Under the pieces are notes generated by a model. It was not told the DNA's origin and did no database searches. It saw only the letters and a program-made list of their open reading frames with translations. A stretch of DNA of 14,711 nt from Actinomycetes bacterium (GTDB lineage Bacteria; Actinomycetota; Acidimicrobiia; Acidimicrobiales; RAAP-2): the NCBI GenBank assembly GCA_021777285.1, contig JAJYDR010000045.1:1-14711 (forward strand), in the 5' to 3' direction. The stretch's first letter is position 1, and each line of letters begins with the position of its first letter. Of this stretch, positions 6,121 to 13,943 are shown in pieces. The translations under genes were made by a program, and so were the position numbers.

Positions 6121-7281
6121 ATGTCCCTAAAACGAGTGAAGGTGGTGCTCGCCGCTGGAGCGACGATGGCCAGTCTGGCCGTCGTATCGGTCACCGGTTC
6201 GGTGGGCGCCAGTGGGGCGACGTCGGTCAATTGGTCGACCGTTCAGAGCCTCGCCGCGAGCGGACCGACGTCGATGGCGGCGCTGGTTGCGGCGGCCAAA
6301 AAGGAAGGGACGCTCAACGTCATCGCGTTGCCGCCGAACTGGGCGAACTACGGCGCGATGATTTCGACGTTCTCGAAGAAGTACGGCATCAAGGTGAACT
6401 CGGAGAACCCGAACGGATCGAGCCAGGACGAGATCAACGCGATCATCGCCGACAAGGGCCGCTCGACGAACCCCGACGTCATCGACGTGGGGACCAACTT
6501 CGCCATCACGGCGCAGCAGAAGGGTTTGCTGGCTCCGTACCGCGTGTCGACCTGGGCCCACATTCCCGCGGCGCTGAAGCAGCCCAAGGGATACTGGTTC
6601 GATGACTACGGCGGGTTCGTCGCGATCGGCTGCAACGCCGCGGTCGTGAAGGTCTGCCCGACGTCCTTCGCCCAGATGCTCCAGAAGGGCAAGGGGTACA
6701 AGATCGGGATCAACAACAACCCGACGGCATCGAGCTCAGCGCTCGCGGCGGTCATGGCCGCGGCAATCGCGAACCACGGCTCGCTCAACAACGTGAAGCC
6801 GGGCGTCGACTACTTCAAGACGATGAACGCGAACGGTAACTTCGTGGCCACCGTGGCCGGGCCCTCGACGGTCCAGAGCGGGGCGACGAACATCGTGATC
6901 TGGTGGGACTACCTCCAGGCTTCGGGCATCAACACCCTGCCCGGCTACGCCAAGAAGTGGAAGGTCGTGATCCCGAGCGACGCGTCGATGGCTGAGTACT
7001 ACACCCAGGCCATTAACAAGTCGGCACCGGACCCGGCGGCCGCGCGCCTGTGGGAGGAGTTCCTCTACTCGGCCCAGGGCCAGAACATCTGGCTCCAGGG
7101 GATGGCCCGTCCGGTCGAGCTGGCGTACATGACGCTGCACCACCTGGCCAACGCGAAGGCGCTCGCCGCCTTGCCGCCGCTGCCCAAGGGCGCCATCCAG
7201 TACCCGACCCAGGCCCAGATCACCAAGGCCGAGGCCGTCGTGGTTGCCAACTGGCCGACCGAGGTCACCTCAGGTCCGTAG
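6121..7281 (+). CDS. ABC transporter extracellular solute-binding protein (AfuA/PotD type)
   Basis: The 386-residue protein begins with a Sec signal peptide: basic MSLKRVKVV, a hydrophobic stretch, and a likely cleavage near residues 30-33 (VGASGA). The mature part has the pattern of family-1 binding proteins for iron(III), polyamines or phosphonates: AAAKKEGTLNVIALP (57-71), NPDVIDVGTNFA (117-128), QQKGLLAPY (132-140) and PAAARLWEEFLYSAQGQ (305-321). Y293-Y294 recalls the adjacent tyrosines that bind iron in FbpA, but this position may just be structural. There is no lipobox cysteine; the first Cys is residue 171. The ribosome site AAGGTGAAGGA precedes ATG 6121. The stop is a triple TAG (7279-7287). 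It heads an operon with two permeases and an ATPase. The transporter class is firm; the substrate is unknown. Confidence 0.88.
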   Translation: MSLKRVKVVLAAGATMASLAVVSVTGSVGASGATSVNWSTVQSLAASGPTSMAALVAAAKKEGTLNVIALPPNWANYGAMISTFSKKYGIKVNSENPNGSSQDEINAIIADKGRSTNPDVIDVGTNFAITAQQKGLLAPYRVSTWAHIPAALKQPKGYWFDDYGGFVAIGCNAAVVKVCPTSFAQMLQKGKGYKIGINNNPTASSSALAAVMAAAIANHGSLNNVKPGVDYFKTMNANGNFVATVAGPSTVQSGATNIVIWWDYLQASGINTLPGYAKKWKVVIPSDASMAEYYTQAINKSAPDPAAARLWEEFLYSAQGQNIWLQGMARPVELAYMTLHHLANAKALAALPPLPKGAIQYPTQAQITKAEAVVVANWPTEVTSGP

Positions 7282-7294
7282 TAGTAGTACAGGC

Positions 7295-8245
7295 ATGACT
7301 TCAGCGACGTCAGACGATCCATCGAGCGTCTCCGGCCCGGGTGCCACGGCACCCGCGGCCGGGGGCGCCGACGTCGCCGTACGGCGTCGGCGCCGGTCGC
7401 TCGGCCGAGCGCTCGCGCCGGTCGCGGCGATGGCGCCGTTCTCCATCTATTCGTTCCTCGGCCTCGGCGTGCCGATCCTCGCCGTGATCTATTACGCCTT
7501 CCAGAGCGAGCAGGGCAAGCCGACCCTGTCCAACCTCGCCCTGGTGACCCACGGGTCCTACCTGCTCGGGTTCGAGAACAGCATCGTGCTGGCCCTGATC
7601 ACATCCATCGTGCCCGGCATCCTGGGTCTGATCCTCGCCTACGCCATCGCGACCTCGCGCTCGACGCTGCTCAAGCGACTCGTCGCGACCGCCTCGGGCG
7701 TGCTCGCGAACTTCGGCGGCATCAACCTGACCTTCATGTTCATCGCGACGCTGGGCTCGACGGGAATCCTGACGGCGTGGTTGAGCGCGATCCATCTCAA
7801 CCCGTGGAACTTCGGCTTCAACCTCTACTCGTTCTACGGCGTCGTGCTCGTCTACCTGTACTTCCAGGTGCCGCTCATGGTCCTCGTGATCACGCCGGCG
7901 CTCGGCGGGCTTCGCCCGTCGTGGCGTGAGGCGGCCGAGAACATGGGCGCCTCGAGCTGGCGCTACTGGCGCTACGTCGGCATCCCGGTCCTGATGCCCT
8001 CGGTGCTCGGCGGGATGCTGCTGCTCTTTGGCAGCGGGTTCGCCGCCTACGCCACGGCCGAGACCCTGACCGCCGGCACCGTGACCCTCGCGCCGATCCA
8101 GATCGGCTCGCTGCTCGCGGGCAACCAGCTCGCCGGCCAGGAGAATGTCGGCTACGCCGTCGGCCTGGGCATGTTCGTGGTGCTCGCGCTGACGATGATC
8201 CTCTACGGGCTGGTTCGACGAAGGGCGTCCAAGTGGCTGCGCTGA
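7295..8245 (+). CDS. ABC transporter permease subunit (first)
   Basis: The protein has 316 residues. After a long hydrophilic N-terminus ending in a run of Arg (30-34), about six membrane helices follow (roughly 43-69, 95-120, 135-158, 181-202, 238-255, 285-306). The cytoplasmic EAA loop that docks the ATPase is clear at 211-231 (REAAENMG, then VGIP). This is the PotB-like partner of importers for polyamines, iron or phosphonates. ATG 7295 lies 8 bp after the triple stop of the binding-protein gene. Its ribosome site is weak, so translation probably depends on coupling. An earlier in-frame ATG (7244) would overlap the upstream gene and add an unlikely tail. It overlaps the next permease gene by 13 bp. 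Confidence 0.88.
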   Translation: MTSATSDDPSSVSGPGATAPAAGGADVAVRRRRRSLGRALAPVAAMAPFSIYSFLGLGVPILAVIYYAFQSEQGKPTLSNLALVTHGSYLLGFENSIVLALITSIVPGILGLILAYAIATSRSTLLKRLVATASGVLANFGGINLTFMFIATLGSTGILTAWLSAIHLNPWNFGFNLYSFYGVVLVYLYFQVPLMVLVITPALGGLRPSWREAAENMGASSWRYWRYVGIPVLMPSVLGGMLLLFGSGFAAYATAETLTAGTVTLAPIQIGSLLAGNQLAGQENVGYAVGLGMFVVLALTMILYGLVRRRASKWLR

Positions 8246-9078
8246 TCCCCGACGTCGTCGAAGACGCGCTCGTCATCGTCGAACCGCCCTCGCGCCGGCG
8301 CTGGCCGCGCCTGCGCGTGTGGCGGGCCGTCGTGCTCTTCATTGCGGGCGCGTACTTCCTGATCCCGATCTACGCCGGTCTCCGGTTCTCCTTCGAGAAC
8401 GACGCCGGGCACCTGTCGCTCTACGCCGTGAAGGCGATCCCGTCCGAGCCGGGCTTCTCCGCGGCCTTCTGGCTGTCGATGCGCCTCGCGGTCGTGACCC
8501 TCGCGTTGACTCTCGTGCTGATGGTGCCGACCTCGGTCTACGTGCACCTGAAGTTCCCCCGGCTGCGCCGGCTGCTCGACTTCGTGACGATCCTGCCGAT
8601 CGTGATCCCGCCGATCGTGCTCATCCTGGGCGTGCTGCGCGCCGCGCCGCTGTGGCTGCGCGCGTCGCCCTATCTGCTGAGCCTCGTCTACGTGATCCTG
8701 TCGATGCCCTTCGTCTACCGATCACTCGACGCGGGGCTGAGCGCCATCGATCTCAAGACCCTCGTCGAGGCGTCGCGCTCGCTCGGGGGCAACTGGCTCA
8801 ACACGCTCTGGCGCGTGGTCGTGCCGAACCTGCGCTCGGCGCTGCTCTCGGCGACGGTGCTCACGCTCGCGCTGGTGCTGGGCGAGTTCACCATGGCGAG
8901 CCTCGACCTGTGGACGACGCTGCCCGTGTGGATCTATCAGTTCCAGCAGGTCGACGCCCACGTCTCCACGGCGGTCTCGATGGTCTCGCTGGTGGGGACG
9001 TGGCTGCTGATTACGCTCATTGTCTCCCTCGATCGCTCGCAATCGCGTCGTGCACGCAGAAGGACGAAGAACTCGTGA
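8233..9078 (+). CDS. ABC transporter permease subunit (second)
   Basis: The 281-residue membrane protein has about six helices (roughly 31-50, 77-102, 114-136, 146-163, 203-222, 247-266) and an EAA loop at 179-199 (VEASRSLGGNW, then VVPN). It forms the translocation channel with the first permease; it is the PotC-like subunit. The start is GTG 8233, inside the end of the upstream gene (13-bp overlap), preceded by GAAGGGCG. The stop overlaps the ATPase start by 4 bp (GTGA). The C-terminal tail is strongly basic. The two permeases are clearly different from one another, as expected for a heterodimer. Family is certain; substrate is not. Confidence 0.88.
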   Translation: MAALIPDVVEDALVIVEPPSRRRWPRLRVWRAVVLFIAGAYFLIPIYAGLRFSFENDAGHLSLYAVKAIPSEPGFSAAFWLSMRLAVVTLALTLVLMVPTSVYVHLKFPRLRRLLDFVTILPIVIPPIVLILGVLRAAPLWLRASPYLLSLVYVILSMPFVYRSLDAGLSAIDLKTLVEASRSLGGNWLNTLWRVVVPNLRSALLSATVLTLALVLGEFTMASLDLWTTLPVWIYQFQQVDAHVSTAVSMVSLVGTWLLITLIVSLDRSQSRRARRRTKNS

Positions 9079-10184
9079 CCGAACTCGCCGACGCCACCCG
9101 AACGACCGAACCGGCACCGGCCGGTGCGCGAGTGGGCCTCGAGGGGCTCGTTCGCACCTACGGCGCGACCCGGGCGCTCGACGGGTTCTCGCTCGCCATC
9201 GAGCCGGGGGAGTTCGTGGCACTCCTCGGCCCGTCGGGCTGTGGCAAGACGACCGCGCTGCGCGTGCTCGCGGGCTTCGAGCAGCTCGACAGCGGGCGGG
9301 TGACCGTCGACGGCCGTGACGTCGGCAAGATCAGCGCCCAGCACCGCGACATGGGGATGGTCTTTCAGAGCTACTCGCTCTTTCCCAACATGAACGCGCT
9401 CAACAACGTGGCCTTCGGCCTGCGGATGCGCCACCAGCACGCCGCCCAGCGCCGCCAGAAGGCCGGCGAGCTCTTGGAACTGGTCGGGCTGAGCGACCAG
9501 GCCCAGAAGTACCCCCACCAGATGTCGGGCGGCCAACAGCAGCGCGTCGCCCTGGCCCGGGCCCTCGCGATCGAACCGCGGGTGCTCCTGCTCGACGAGC
9601 CGCTCTCGGCGCTGGACGCGAAGGTGCGCGCCGAACTGCGCGACCAGATTCGCCAGCTCCAGCAGCGCCTCGCGATCACGACCGTCTTTGTCACCCACGA
9701 CCAGGAAGAGGCGCTCTCCATGGCCGACCGGGTCTGCGTGATGTCCGCGGGCCGTGCCGAGCAGACGGCGACCCCGGCGACGCTCTACTCGCGCCCGACG
9801 ACGCCCTTCGTCGCCGAGTTCGTCGGGGTCTCGAGCCGGGTGCCGGTCGAGCCGGTGAACGACACGGTGACCCTCTTCGGCGAGTCGTGCCGCGTGCGCC
9901 CGAGCGACGCGGGCGTGCCCACCGGCGAGGTGGACGCGTTGCTGCGGCCCGAGGACGTCACGGTGACCCTGGACGCCACGGCCAAGCCCTTCGTCACTCA
10001 TAAGAGTTTCCTCGGCGCGATCACCCGCGTGATCGTGCAGGTCGATGGCGTCGCGGTGCGCGCGGACGTGCGCAGCGACGTCGCCGCCGACATCGAGCTG
10101 GGCGCCCGGGTGCGCCTCGCGGTGGTCTCGCGCGACGTGCTCGTGGCCCGGCGCGCCCCGGCGCGCCCCGCGCCGACCGACTAG
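9075..10184 (+). CDS. ABC transporter ATP-binding protein (PotA/FbpC type, TOBE domain)
   Basis: This cytoplasmic ATPase (369 residues) powers the importer. It has Walker A GPSGCGKT (52-59), Q-loop Gln 98 in VFQSYSLFP, signature SGGQQQR (151-157), Walker B LLLDEP (171-176) and the switch His 208 in FVTHDQEEA. The segment after about residue 285 (LLRPEDVTV onwards) is a TOBE domain as in the PotA, FbpC and MalK groups, which can bind ligands or regulators. The frame is open far upstream through the permease gene. GTG 9075, overlapping the permease stop by 4 bp, is the sensible start because homology begins shortly after. It is the last gene of the four-gene operon. The C-terminal end is encoded by a GC-only tandem repeat. 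Confidence 0.93.
   Translation: MTELADATRTTEPAPAGARVGLEGLVRTYGATRALDGFSLAIEPGEFVALLGPSGCGKTTALRVLAGFEQLDSGRVTVDGRDVGKISAQHRDMGMVFQSYSLFPNMNALNNVAFGLRMRHQHAAQRRQKAGELLELVGLSDQAQKYPHQMSGGQQQRVALARALAIEPRVLLLDEPLSALDAKVRAELRDQIRQLQQRLAITTVFVTHDQEEALSMADRVCVMSAGRAEQTATPATLYSRPTTPFVAEFVGVSSRVPVEPVNDTVTLFGESCRVRPSDAGVPTGEVDALLRPEDVTVTLDATAKPFVTHKSFLGAITRVIVQVDGVAVRADVRSDVAADIELGARVRLAVVSRDVLVARRAPARPAPTD
10150..10169 (+). repeat. Two tandem copies of GGCGCGCCCC at the ATPase 3' end
   Basis: A 10-bp unit occurs twice in direct succession, inside the coding end of the ATPase gene (it encodes part of RRAPARPAP). Because GGCGCGCC is itself a palindrome, the copies can also fold on each other into a GC-only hairpin. 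This could mark the end of the operon's transcript, but no T-tract follows. Slippage expansion of a GC-rich tail is an alternative. Confidence 0.45.
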
Positions 10185-10248
10185 CCCAACCGCCCGGTCG
10201 CCGTCGCCACTCGCGCGACCATGCCATCGGAGTGGGTTCGCCAGTGTG

Positions 10249-10254
10249 TAACTT
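10249..10254 (+). promoter_or_regulatory. Possible -10 box for the livGFHM operon
   Basis: TAACTT fits the TANNNT pattern and lies nine bases before the livG ATG (10264), implying a leader of only about three bases. No -35 box is evident. The gap 10185-10263 must contain the promoter if this operon is expressed separately from the preceding one; otherwise livG could be reached by read-through. Confidence 0.3.
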
Positions 10255-10263
10255 AGGGCCACA

Positions 10264-11040
10264 ATGGAATCAGCTAGCGGCTCCTCGCTCCTCGAGCTCG
10301 ATCGTGTCTCGGTGCACTTCGGCGGGCTGCACGCGCTGCGCGACGTGTCCTTCTCGGTGGCCTCGGGTGAGATCGTCGGACTGATCGGACCCAACGGGGC
10401 GGGCAAGACGACCGCCTTTAACGTGGCGTGCGGCTTCGTGCGCCCGTCGTCGGGCCACGTGCACTACCCCGCGGCCGGCCGGTCCAACGTGCGCCCGAGC
10501 GAGCTCGCGCGCATCGGCGTCGCGCGCACGCTCCAGGGCGTCGGTCTGTTCCCGCACTGCACGGTGCTCGAGAACGTGATGGCCGGCGGACACATCCGCG
10601 CCGGCGGCGACTTCGTCACGAGTCTCTTCGCGCTGCCGCGCGGCGTGCGCAGCGAGCGCGGTCTACGGACGTCGGCGATGGCCATGCTCGAGCGCTTGGG
10701 CGTCGCCAACGTCGCGACCCAGATGCCCAGCGCCATCCCCTACGGCGTGGCGAAGAAGGTCTCGGTGGCGCGCGCCTTGATGAGCGAGCCCAGCCTGTTG
10801 CTGCTCGACGAGCCGGCCTCGGGGCTCGACGAGGCCGAGCTCGAGGAGTTCGCCGCGTTGATCAGCGAGCTCCGCTCGTCGATGGGGGTGCTGCTCGTCG
10901 AGCACGACATGGAGTTCGTGATGCCACTCGTTGACCGACTGGTCGTGCTGAGCTTCGGCGAGGTGATCGCGACCGGCTCGCCCAGCGAGATCCGCGCCCA
11001 CGAGGCCGTGATCGCGGCCTACCTCGGGGTCGACGAATGA
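10264..11040 (+). CDS. livG: Branched-chain amino-acid-type ABC transporter ATPase, LivG family
   Basis: The 258-residue protein is one of the two ATPases of a HAAT-family importer. It has Walker A GPNGAGKT (42-49), Q-loop Gln 91 in ARTLQGVGLF, Walker B LLLLDEP (178-184) and switch His 214 in LVEHDMEFVM, which is the LivG hallmark. The signature is unusual: PYGVAKK (159-165) in place of LSGGQ-like residues, although related PYG/PFG forms are common in LivG-like proteins. ATG 10264 begins a new operon, 79 bp after the preceding ABC operon. It overlaps livF by 4 bp (ATGA). Substrates of this family include branched-chain amino acids, urea, amides and aromatic acids; the sequence does not decide. 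Confidence 0.92.
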   Translation: MESASGSSLLELDRVSVHFGGLHALRDVSFSVASGEIVGLIGPNGAGKTTAFNVACGFVRPSSGHVHYPAAGRSNVRPSELARIGVARTLQGVGLFPHCTVLENVMAGGHIRAGGDFVTSLFALPRGVRSERGLRTSAMAMLERLGVANVATQMPSAIPYGVAKKVSVARALMSEPSLLLLDEPASGLDEAELEEFAALISELRSSMGVLLVEHDMEFVMPLVDRLVVLSFGEVIATGSPSEIRAHEAVIAAYLGVDE

Positions 11041-11744
11041 TCCGCGTCGACGGCCTCAGCGTTTCCTACGGCGCCGTTCAGGCGCTGCGCGACGTCTCCT
11101 TCGAGGCCCAGACCGGCACCATCACCGCGGTGCTCGGCGCCAACGGCGCCGGCAAGACGACGCTGCTGCGCACCATCAGCGGACTGGTCGCGCCGCGCTC
11201 GGGGTCCATCGCGCTCGACGAGGCGACCCTCACGGGCATGCGCACCGAGGACATCGTGCGCCGCGGCGTGGGCCACGTGCCCGAGGGTCGCGGGGTGATC
11301 GCCGAGTTCACAGTCGAAGAGAACCTCCGGCTCGGCGCCATGATCTCGTCGGTGCCGCTGCGCGACGGCCTCGCCCAGCAGTACGAGTGGTTCCCGGTGC
11401 TCGGCGAGCGGCGCAAGCAGGCCGCGGCCACCCTCTCGGGCGGCGAGCGCCAGATGCTCGCGATGGCGCGCGCACTGATCGCCCAGCCGACGGTCCTGCT
11501 GCTCGACGAGCCGTCCCTCGGCCTCGCACCGTTGGTGACGGCCCAGCTGATGCACACGGTCGCCGAACTCTGCACCACGACGGGACTGACGGTGATCCTG
11601 GTCGAGCAGAACGCGAAGTCGGCCTTGCGCATCGCGAGCCGCGCCGTCGTGCTCTACCTCGGGCGGGTGGTGGCCGACGACGTCGCGGCCGTCGTCGCCC
11701 AGGACGACCAGCTGCGCCAGTACTACCTCGGGATGGTGAAGTGA
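11037..11744 (+). CDS. livF: Branched-chain amino-acid-type ABC transporter ATPase, LivF family
   Basis: The second ATPase has 235 residues, the usual length. It has Walker A GANGAGKT (34-41), the LivF-typical VPEGRGVI (81-88), signature LSGGERQ (133-139), Walker B LLLDEP (154-159) and VEQNAKSAL (189-197), where Gln replaces the switch His as is normal in LivF. It would pair with LivG on the cytoplasmic side of LivH-LivM. Its ATG overlaps the livG stop by 4 bp, and its own stop shares one base with the livH start. Its signature motif is canonical, unlike that of LivG, so the two ATP sites of the heterodimer may be unequal. Confidence 0.94.
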   Translation: MIRVDGLSVSYGAVQALRDVSFEAQTGTITAVLGANGAGKTTLLRTISGLVAPRSGSIALDEATLTGMRTEDIVRRGVGHVPEGRGVIAEFTVEENLRLGAMISSVPLRDGLAQQYEWFPVLGERRKQAAATLSGGERQMLAMARALIAQPTVLLLDEPSLGLAPLVTAQLMHTVAELCTTTGLTVILVEQNAKSALRIASRAVVLYLGRVVADDVAAVVAQDDQLRQYYLGMVK

Positions 11745-12643
11745 TGAGCTCGTTTCTCACGTCGCGCAACGTCGCCGACGTCCTCGGCGGGATCACCAAC
11801 GGTGTGATCTACAGCCTCGTCGCGCTGAGCCTGGTGCTCGTGTGGCGCTCGACGAGAATCCTCAACTTCGCCCAGGGCGCCATGGCCATGATCGCGACCT
11901 ACGTCGGCTTCGCGGTGCTCGCGCCCACGACGAGCTACTGGGTCTCGATGGCGGTCGCGATCGTGGCGGGACTGCTCATCGGCGGGCTCACCGAGCGCGT
12001 GATCGTCCGCGGCCTCTACGGCAAGCCCGAGATCAACCCGGTCGTGGCCATGGTCGGCTTCCTGCTCGTGCTCGAGTCCGTCGCCGCGGCCATCTGGTCG
12101 ACCGGTTCGCGCGGCCTGCCGACCCCCTTCTCGATGGTGGACTGGCAGCTCAACCACAAGCCCGTCGCGCTGTCGCCGTTCGCGCTCTACGAGATCGTCA
12201 CGGCGGTCGTGGTGATGACCGTGATCGCCGGATTGTTCCAGTTCACCAAGCTCGGCCTGCGCCTGCGCGCCGCTGCACTCGCGCCCGAGGTCTCACGGTT
12301 GCTCGGGGTTCGGGTGGGCCGGATGCTGACCTTGGGCTGGATGCTCTCGAGCGCCGTGGGCGCGGTCACCGCGGTCCTGGTGGCGTCGAACTACTTCACG
12401 GGCCTCACGCCAACGGCCATGGACGGGGTCTTCGCCTTCGGCTTCATCGCCGCGGCGATCGGCGGACTGGATAGCCCGGTCGGCGCGCTGCTGTCGGGTA
12501 TCGCCCTCGGGGTCATCCTCCAGTTCGTCGGCGACTACCTGAACTCCAACGCCATCATCCTCGTGGCCCTGGGGATGCTCGTCGTGTCGCTCATGGTTCG
12601 CCCCAACGGCGTGTTCACCCGCTCGGCCCAGAGGCGCGTCTGA
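11744..12643 (+). CDS. livH: Branched-chain amino-acid-type ABC transporter permease, LivH family
   Basis: The 299-residue membrane protein carries the LivH hallmark LNFAQGAMAMIATYVGF near residues 40-55, after the GITNGVIYSLVALSLVLVWR helix. About eight hydrophobic segments follow, and the late segments FIAAAIGGLDSPVGALLSG and the final VRPNGVF are typical. The frame is open far upstream inside livF, but ATG 11744, sharing one base with the livF stop, is the likely start; GTG 11741 directly before it is an alternative. A GGGATGGTGA stretch can act as ribosome site. It forms the membrane channel with LivM. Family is certain; substrate is unknown. Confidence 0.93.
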   Translation: MSSFLTSRNVADVLGGITNGVIYSLVALSLVLVWRSTRILNFAQGAMAMIATYVGFAVLAPTTSYWVSMAVAIVAGLLIGGLTERVIVRGLYGKPEINPVVAMVGFLLVLESVAAAIWSTGSRGLPTPFSMVDWQLNHKPVALSPFALYEIVTAVVVMTVIAGLFQFTKLGLRLRAAALAPEVSRLLGVRVGRMLTLGWMLSSAVGAVTAVLVASNYFTGLTPTAMDGVFAFGFIAAAIGGLDSPVGALLSGIALGVILQFVGDYLNSNAIILVALGMLVVSLMVRPNGVFTRSAQRRV

Positions 12644-13836
12644 TGCGCGGCGTGCGGTCGAACCAGCGAATCGTCGCCGGCACTGCGCTCGGCGTCGCGG
12701 CGGTGCTCGCCTCGATCCTCGGGGTTGGCACGGCCCGGGCGGCGACGGCCTTTTCCATCGCGTCGGTGGCCTTCGTCGCGGGCGCGACGCTGCTCGCTTC
12801 GCGGGAGTTCCGCCACAACCACCCGGTCGCGGCGCGCGCGGCGATCAGCGTGCTCGCCGTGGACGTCTCGCTCGTGTTGACGGCCTTCTTCTCGGCGACG
12901 GTCGACGACAACCTGGCCATCGGCGCTGCGATGTCGATCGTGCTGCTCGGCCTGTCGTTTCTCACCGGGTCGTCGGGCCAGATCTCGCTCGGCAACGGCG
13001 CCTTCATGGGGGTGGGCGCCTTCACGGTCGCGGTGTGGGCGAACCACCACCCAACGACCCCGATCGCCGTCGTGCTGGTGCTCGCCGTGGTGGCGGGGGC
13101 CCTCGTGGGGCTGTTGCTGGGGCTGCCCGCGACGCGCCTGCGCGGGCCGTACCTCGCGGGCATGACCCTCGCCTTCGCGGTCGCCTTCGGTGCGGTCTTG
13201 AACCTGTTCGGCACCTGGACGGGCGGGGACTCGGGACTGCAGTTGCCCGCCGCGGTGAACGCGCCGGCCTGGGTCCTGCACTTCTTCAAGCCCGGCACGT
13301 CGTCGCTCACCACCAACTCGGTCTGGCTCGTGGACATCACGATCGTCACGGCGGGCATCGCGTTGTTCTTCATGGCGAACCTCTTCGCGAGCCGCACCGG
13401 GCGGGCCATGCGCCTCGTGCGCGACAACGACGTCGCGGCCGAGCTGGTCGGCATCTCGCTGCCGCGCGCGCGCGTGATCGCCTTCATCGTCTCGGCGGCC
13501 TACGCGGCCCTGGGCGGCGGCCTGTGGACGCTCATCAACAACGCGGTGACGCCCTCGACCTACGGATTCGCCCTGTCGGTCACGATCCTCTCGTTGGTCG
13601 TGATCGGCGGCATCGGGACGATCCCGGGGGCGCTCATCGGCGGGCTCATCTACGCCTTCGCCGCGAACGTGATTGCGTGGTTCACCGCCCACACCGGGCT
13701 CAACCCACAGGGCAACGTCGCGAGCCAGCTCAACGGGATCATCTTCGGCGGCCTGCTCGTGCTCACGATCCTCTTCGCGCCCACCGGTATCGCGGGCTTC
13801 GTACGTCGGCGGTGGGCGGCATGGCGCGCGAGGTGA
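12643..13836 (+). CDS. livM: Branched-chain amino-acid-type ABC transporter permease, LivM family
   Basis: This 397-residue membrane protein is the second channel subunit. The family landmarks are SGQISLGNGAFMGVGAFT (near 110-127), LRGPYLAGMTLAFAVAFG (near 166-183), GRAMRLVRDNDVAAELVGI (near 248-266) and GGIGTIPGALIGG. About 90 N-terminal residues with two or three extra hydrophobic segments precede the core; this is longer than the many LivM proteins of about 320 residues, though long forms also occur. ATG 12643 shares one base with the livH stop. The gene ends at 13836, right before a candidate promoter for the binding-protein gene. The C-terminus is basic (VRRRWAAWRAR), consistent with a cytoplasmic end. 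Confidence 0.92.
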   Translation: MRGVRSNQRIVAGTALGVAAVLASILGVGTARAATAFSIASVAFVAGATLLASREFRHNHPVAARAAISVLAVDVSLVLTAFFSATVDDNLAIGAAMSIVLLGLSFLTGSSGQISLGNGAFMGVGAFTVAVWANHHPTTPIAVVLVLAVVAGALVGLLLGLPATRLRGPYLAGMTLAFAVAFGAVLNLFGTWTGGDSGLQLPAAVNAPAWVLHFFKPGTSSLTTNSVWLVDITIVTAGIALFFMANLFASRTGRAMRLVRDNDVAAELVGISLPRARVIAFIVSAAYAALGGGLWTLINNAVTPSTYGFALSVTILSLVVIGGIGTIPGALIGGLIYAFAANVIAWFTAHTGLNPQGNVASQLNGIIFGGLLVLTILFAPTGIAGFVRRRWAAWRAR

Positions 13837-13837
13837 A

Positions 13838-13866
13838 TTGCCTGGGGCCATTCGACCGTCTAAGTT
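13838..13866 (+). promoter_or_regulatory. Candidate promoter of the second binding-protein gene
   Basis: TTGCCT (13838-13843) and TAAGTT (13861-13866) are separated by exactly 17 bp, beginning one base after the livM stop codon. Transcription would start near 13873 and give a leader of about 70 nt. This would allow the binding protein to be made in excess of the membrane parts, as is common for such importers. Both boxes deviate from consensus, so this is a prediction. Confidence 0.45.
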
Positions 13867-13877
13867 CAGCATCGGGA

Positions 13878-13893
13878 CTTACGGACCAGTAAG
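13878..13893. promoter_or_regulatory. Operator-like palindrome before the second binding-protein gene
   Basis: CTTAC and GTAAG form a 5-bp inverted repeat around GGACCA, a few bases after the predicted transcription start. A repressor bound here would block elongation or open-complex formation. The size and shape resemble TetR-family operators, but no regulator gene lies in the window. The short arms leave chance possible. Confidence 0.4.
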
Positions 13894-13910
13894 CAACACG
13901 CAACAATGAG

Positions 13911-13926
13911 CCATCCGAAGGGATGG
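13911..13926 (+). promoter_or_regulatory. Leader hairpin CCATCC-GAAG-GGATGG
   Basis: A perfect 6-bp stem with a GAAG tetraloop lies in the 5' leader, ending just before the ribosome site GGGGGGAG (about 13929-13936). Because GGAT repeats, CCATCC could also pair with a second GGATGG at 13925-13930 that touches the ribosome site. There is no T-run, so it is not a standard terminator. mRNA stabilisation of the binding-protein transcript or translational control are possible roles. Confidence 0.45.
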
Positions 13927-13943
13927 ATGGGGGGAGACAAACC

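Noticed and set aside
12535..13872. A 445-codon minus-strand open frame opposite livM
   Set aside because: The product is a low-complexity mix of Arg, Asp, Glu, Gly and His typical of antisense frames in GC-rich genes; LivM on the plus strand is unmistakable.
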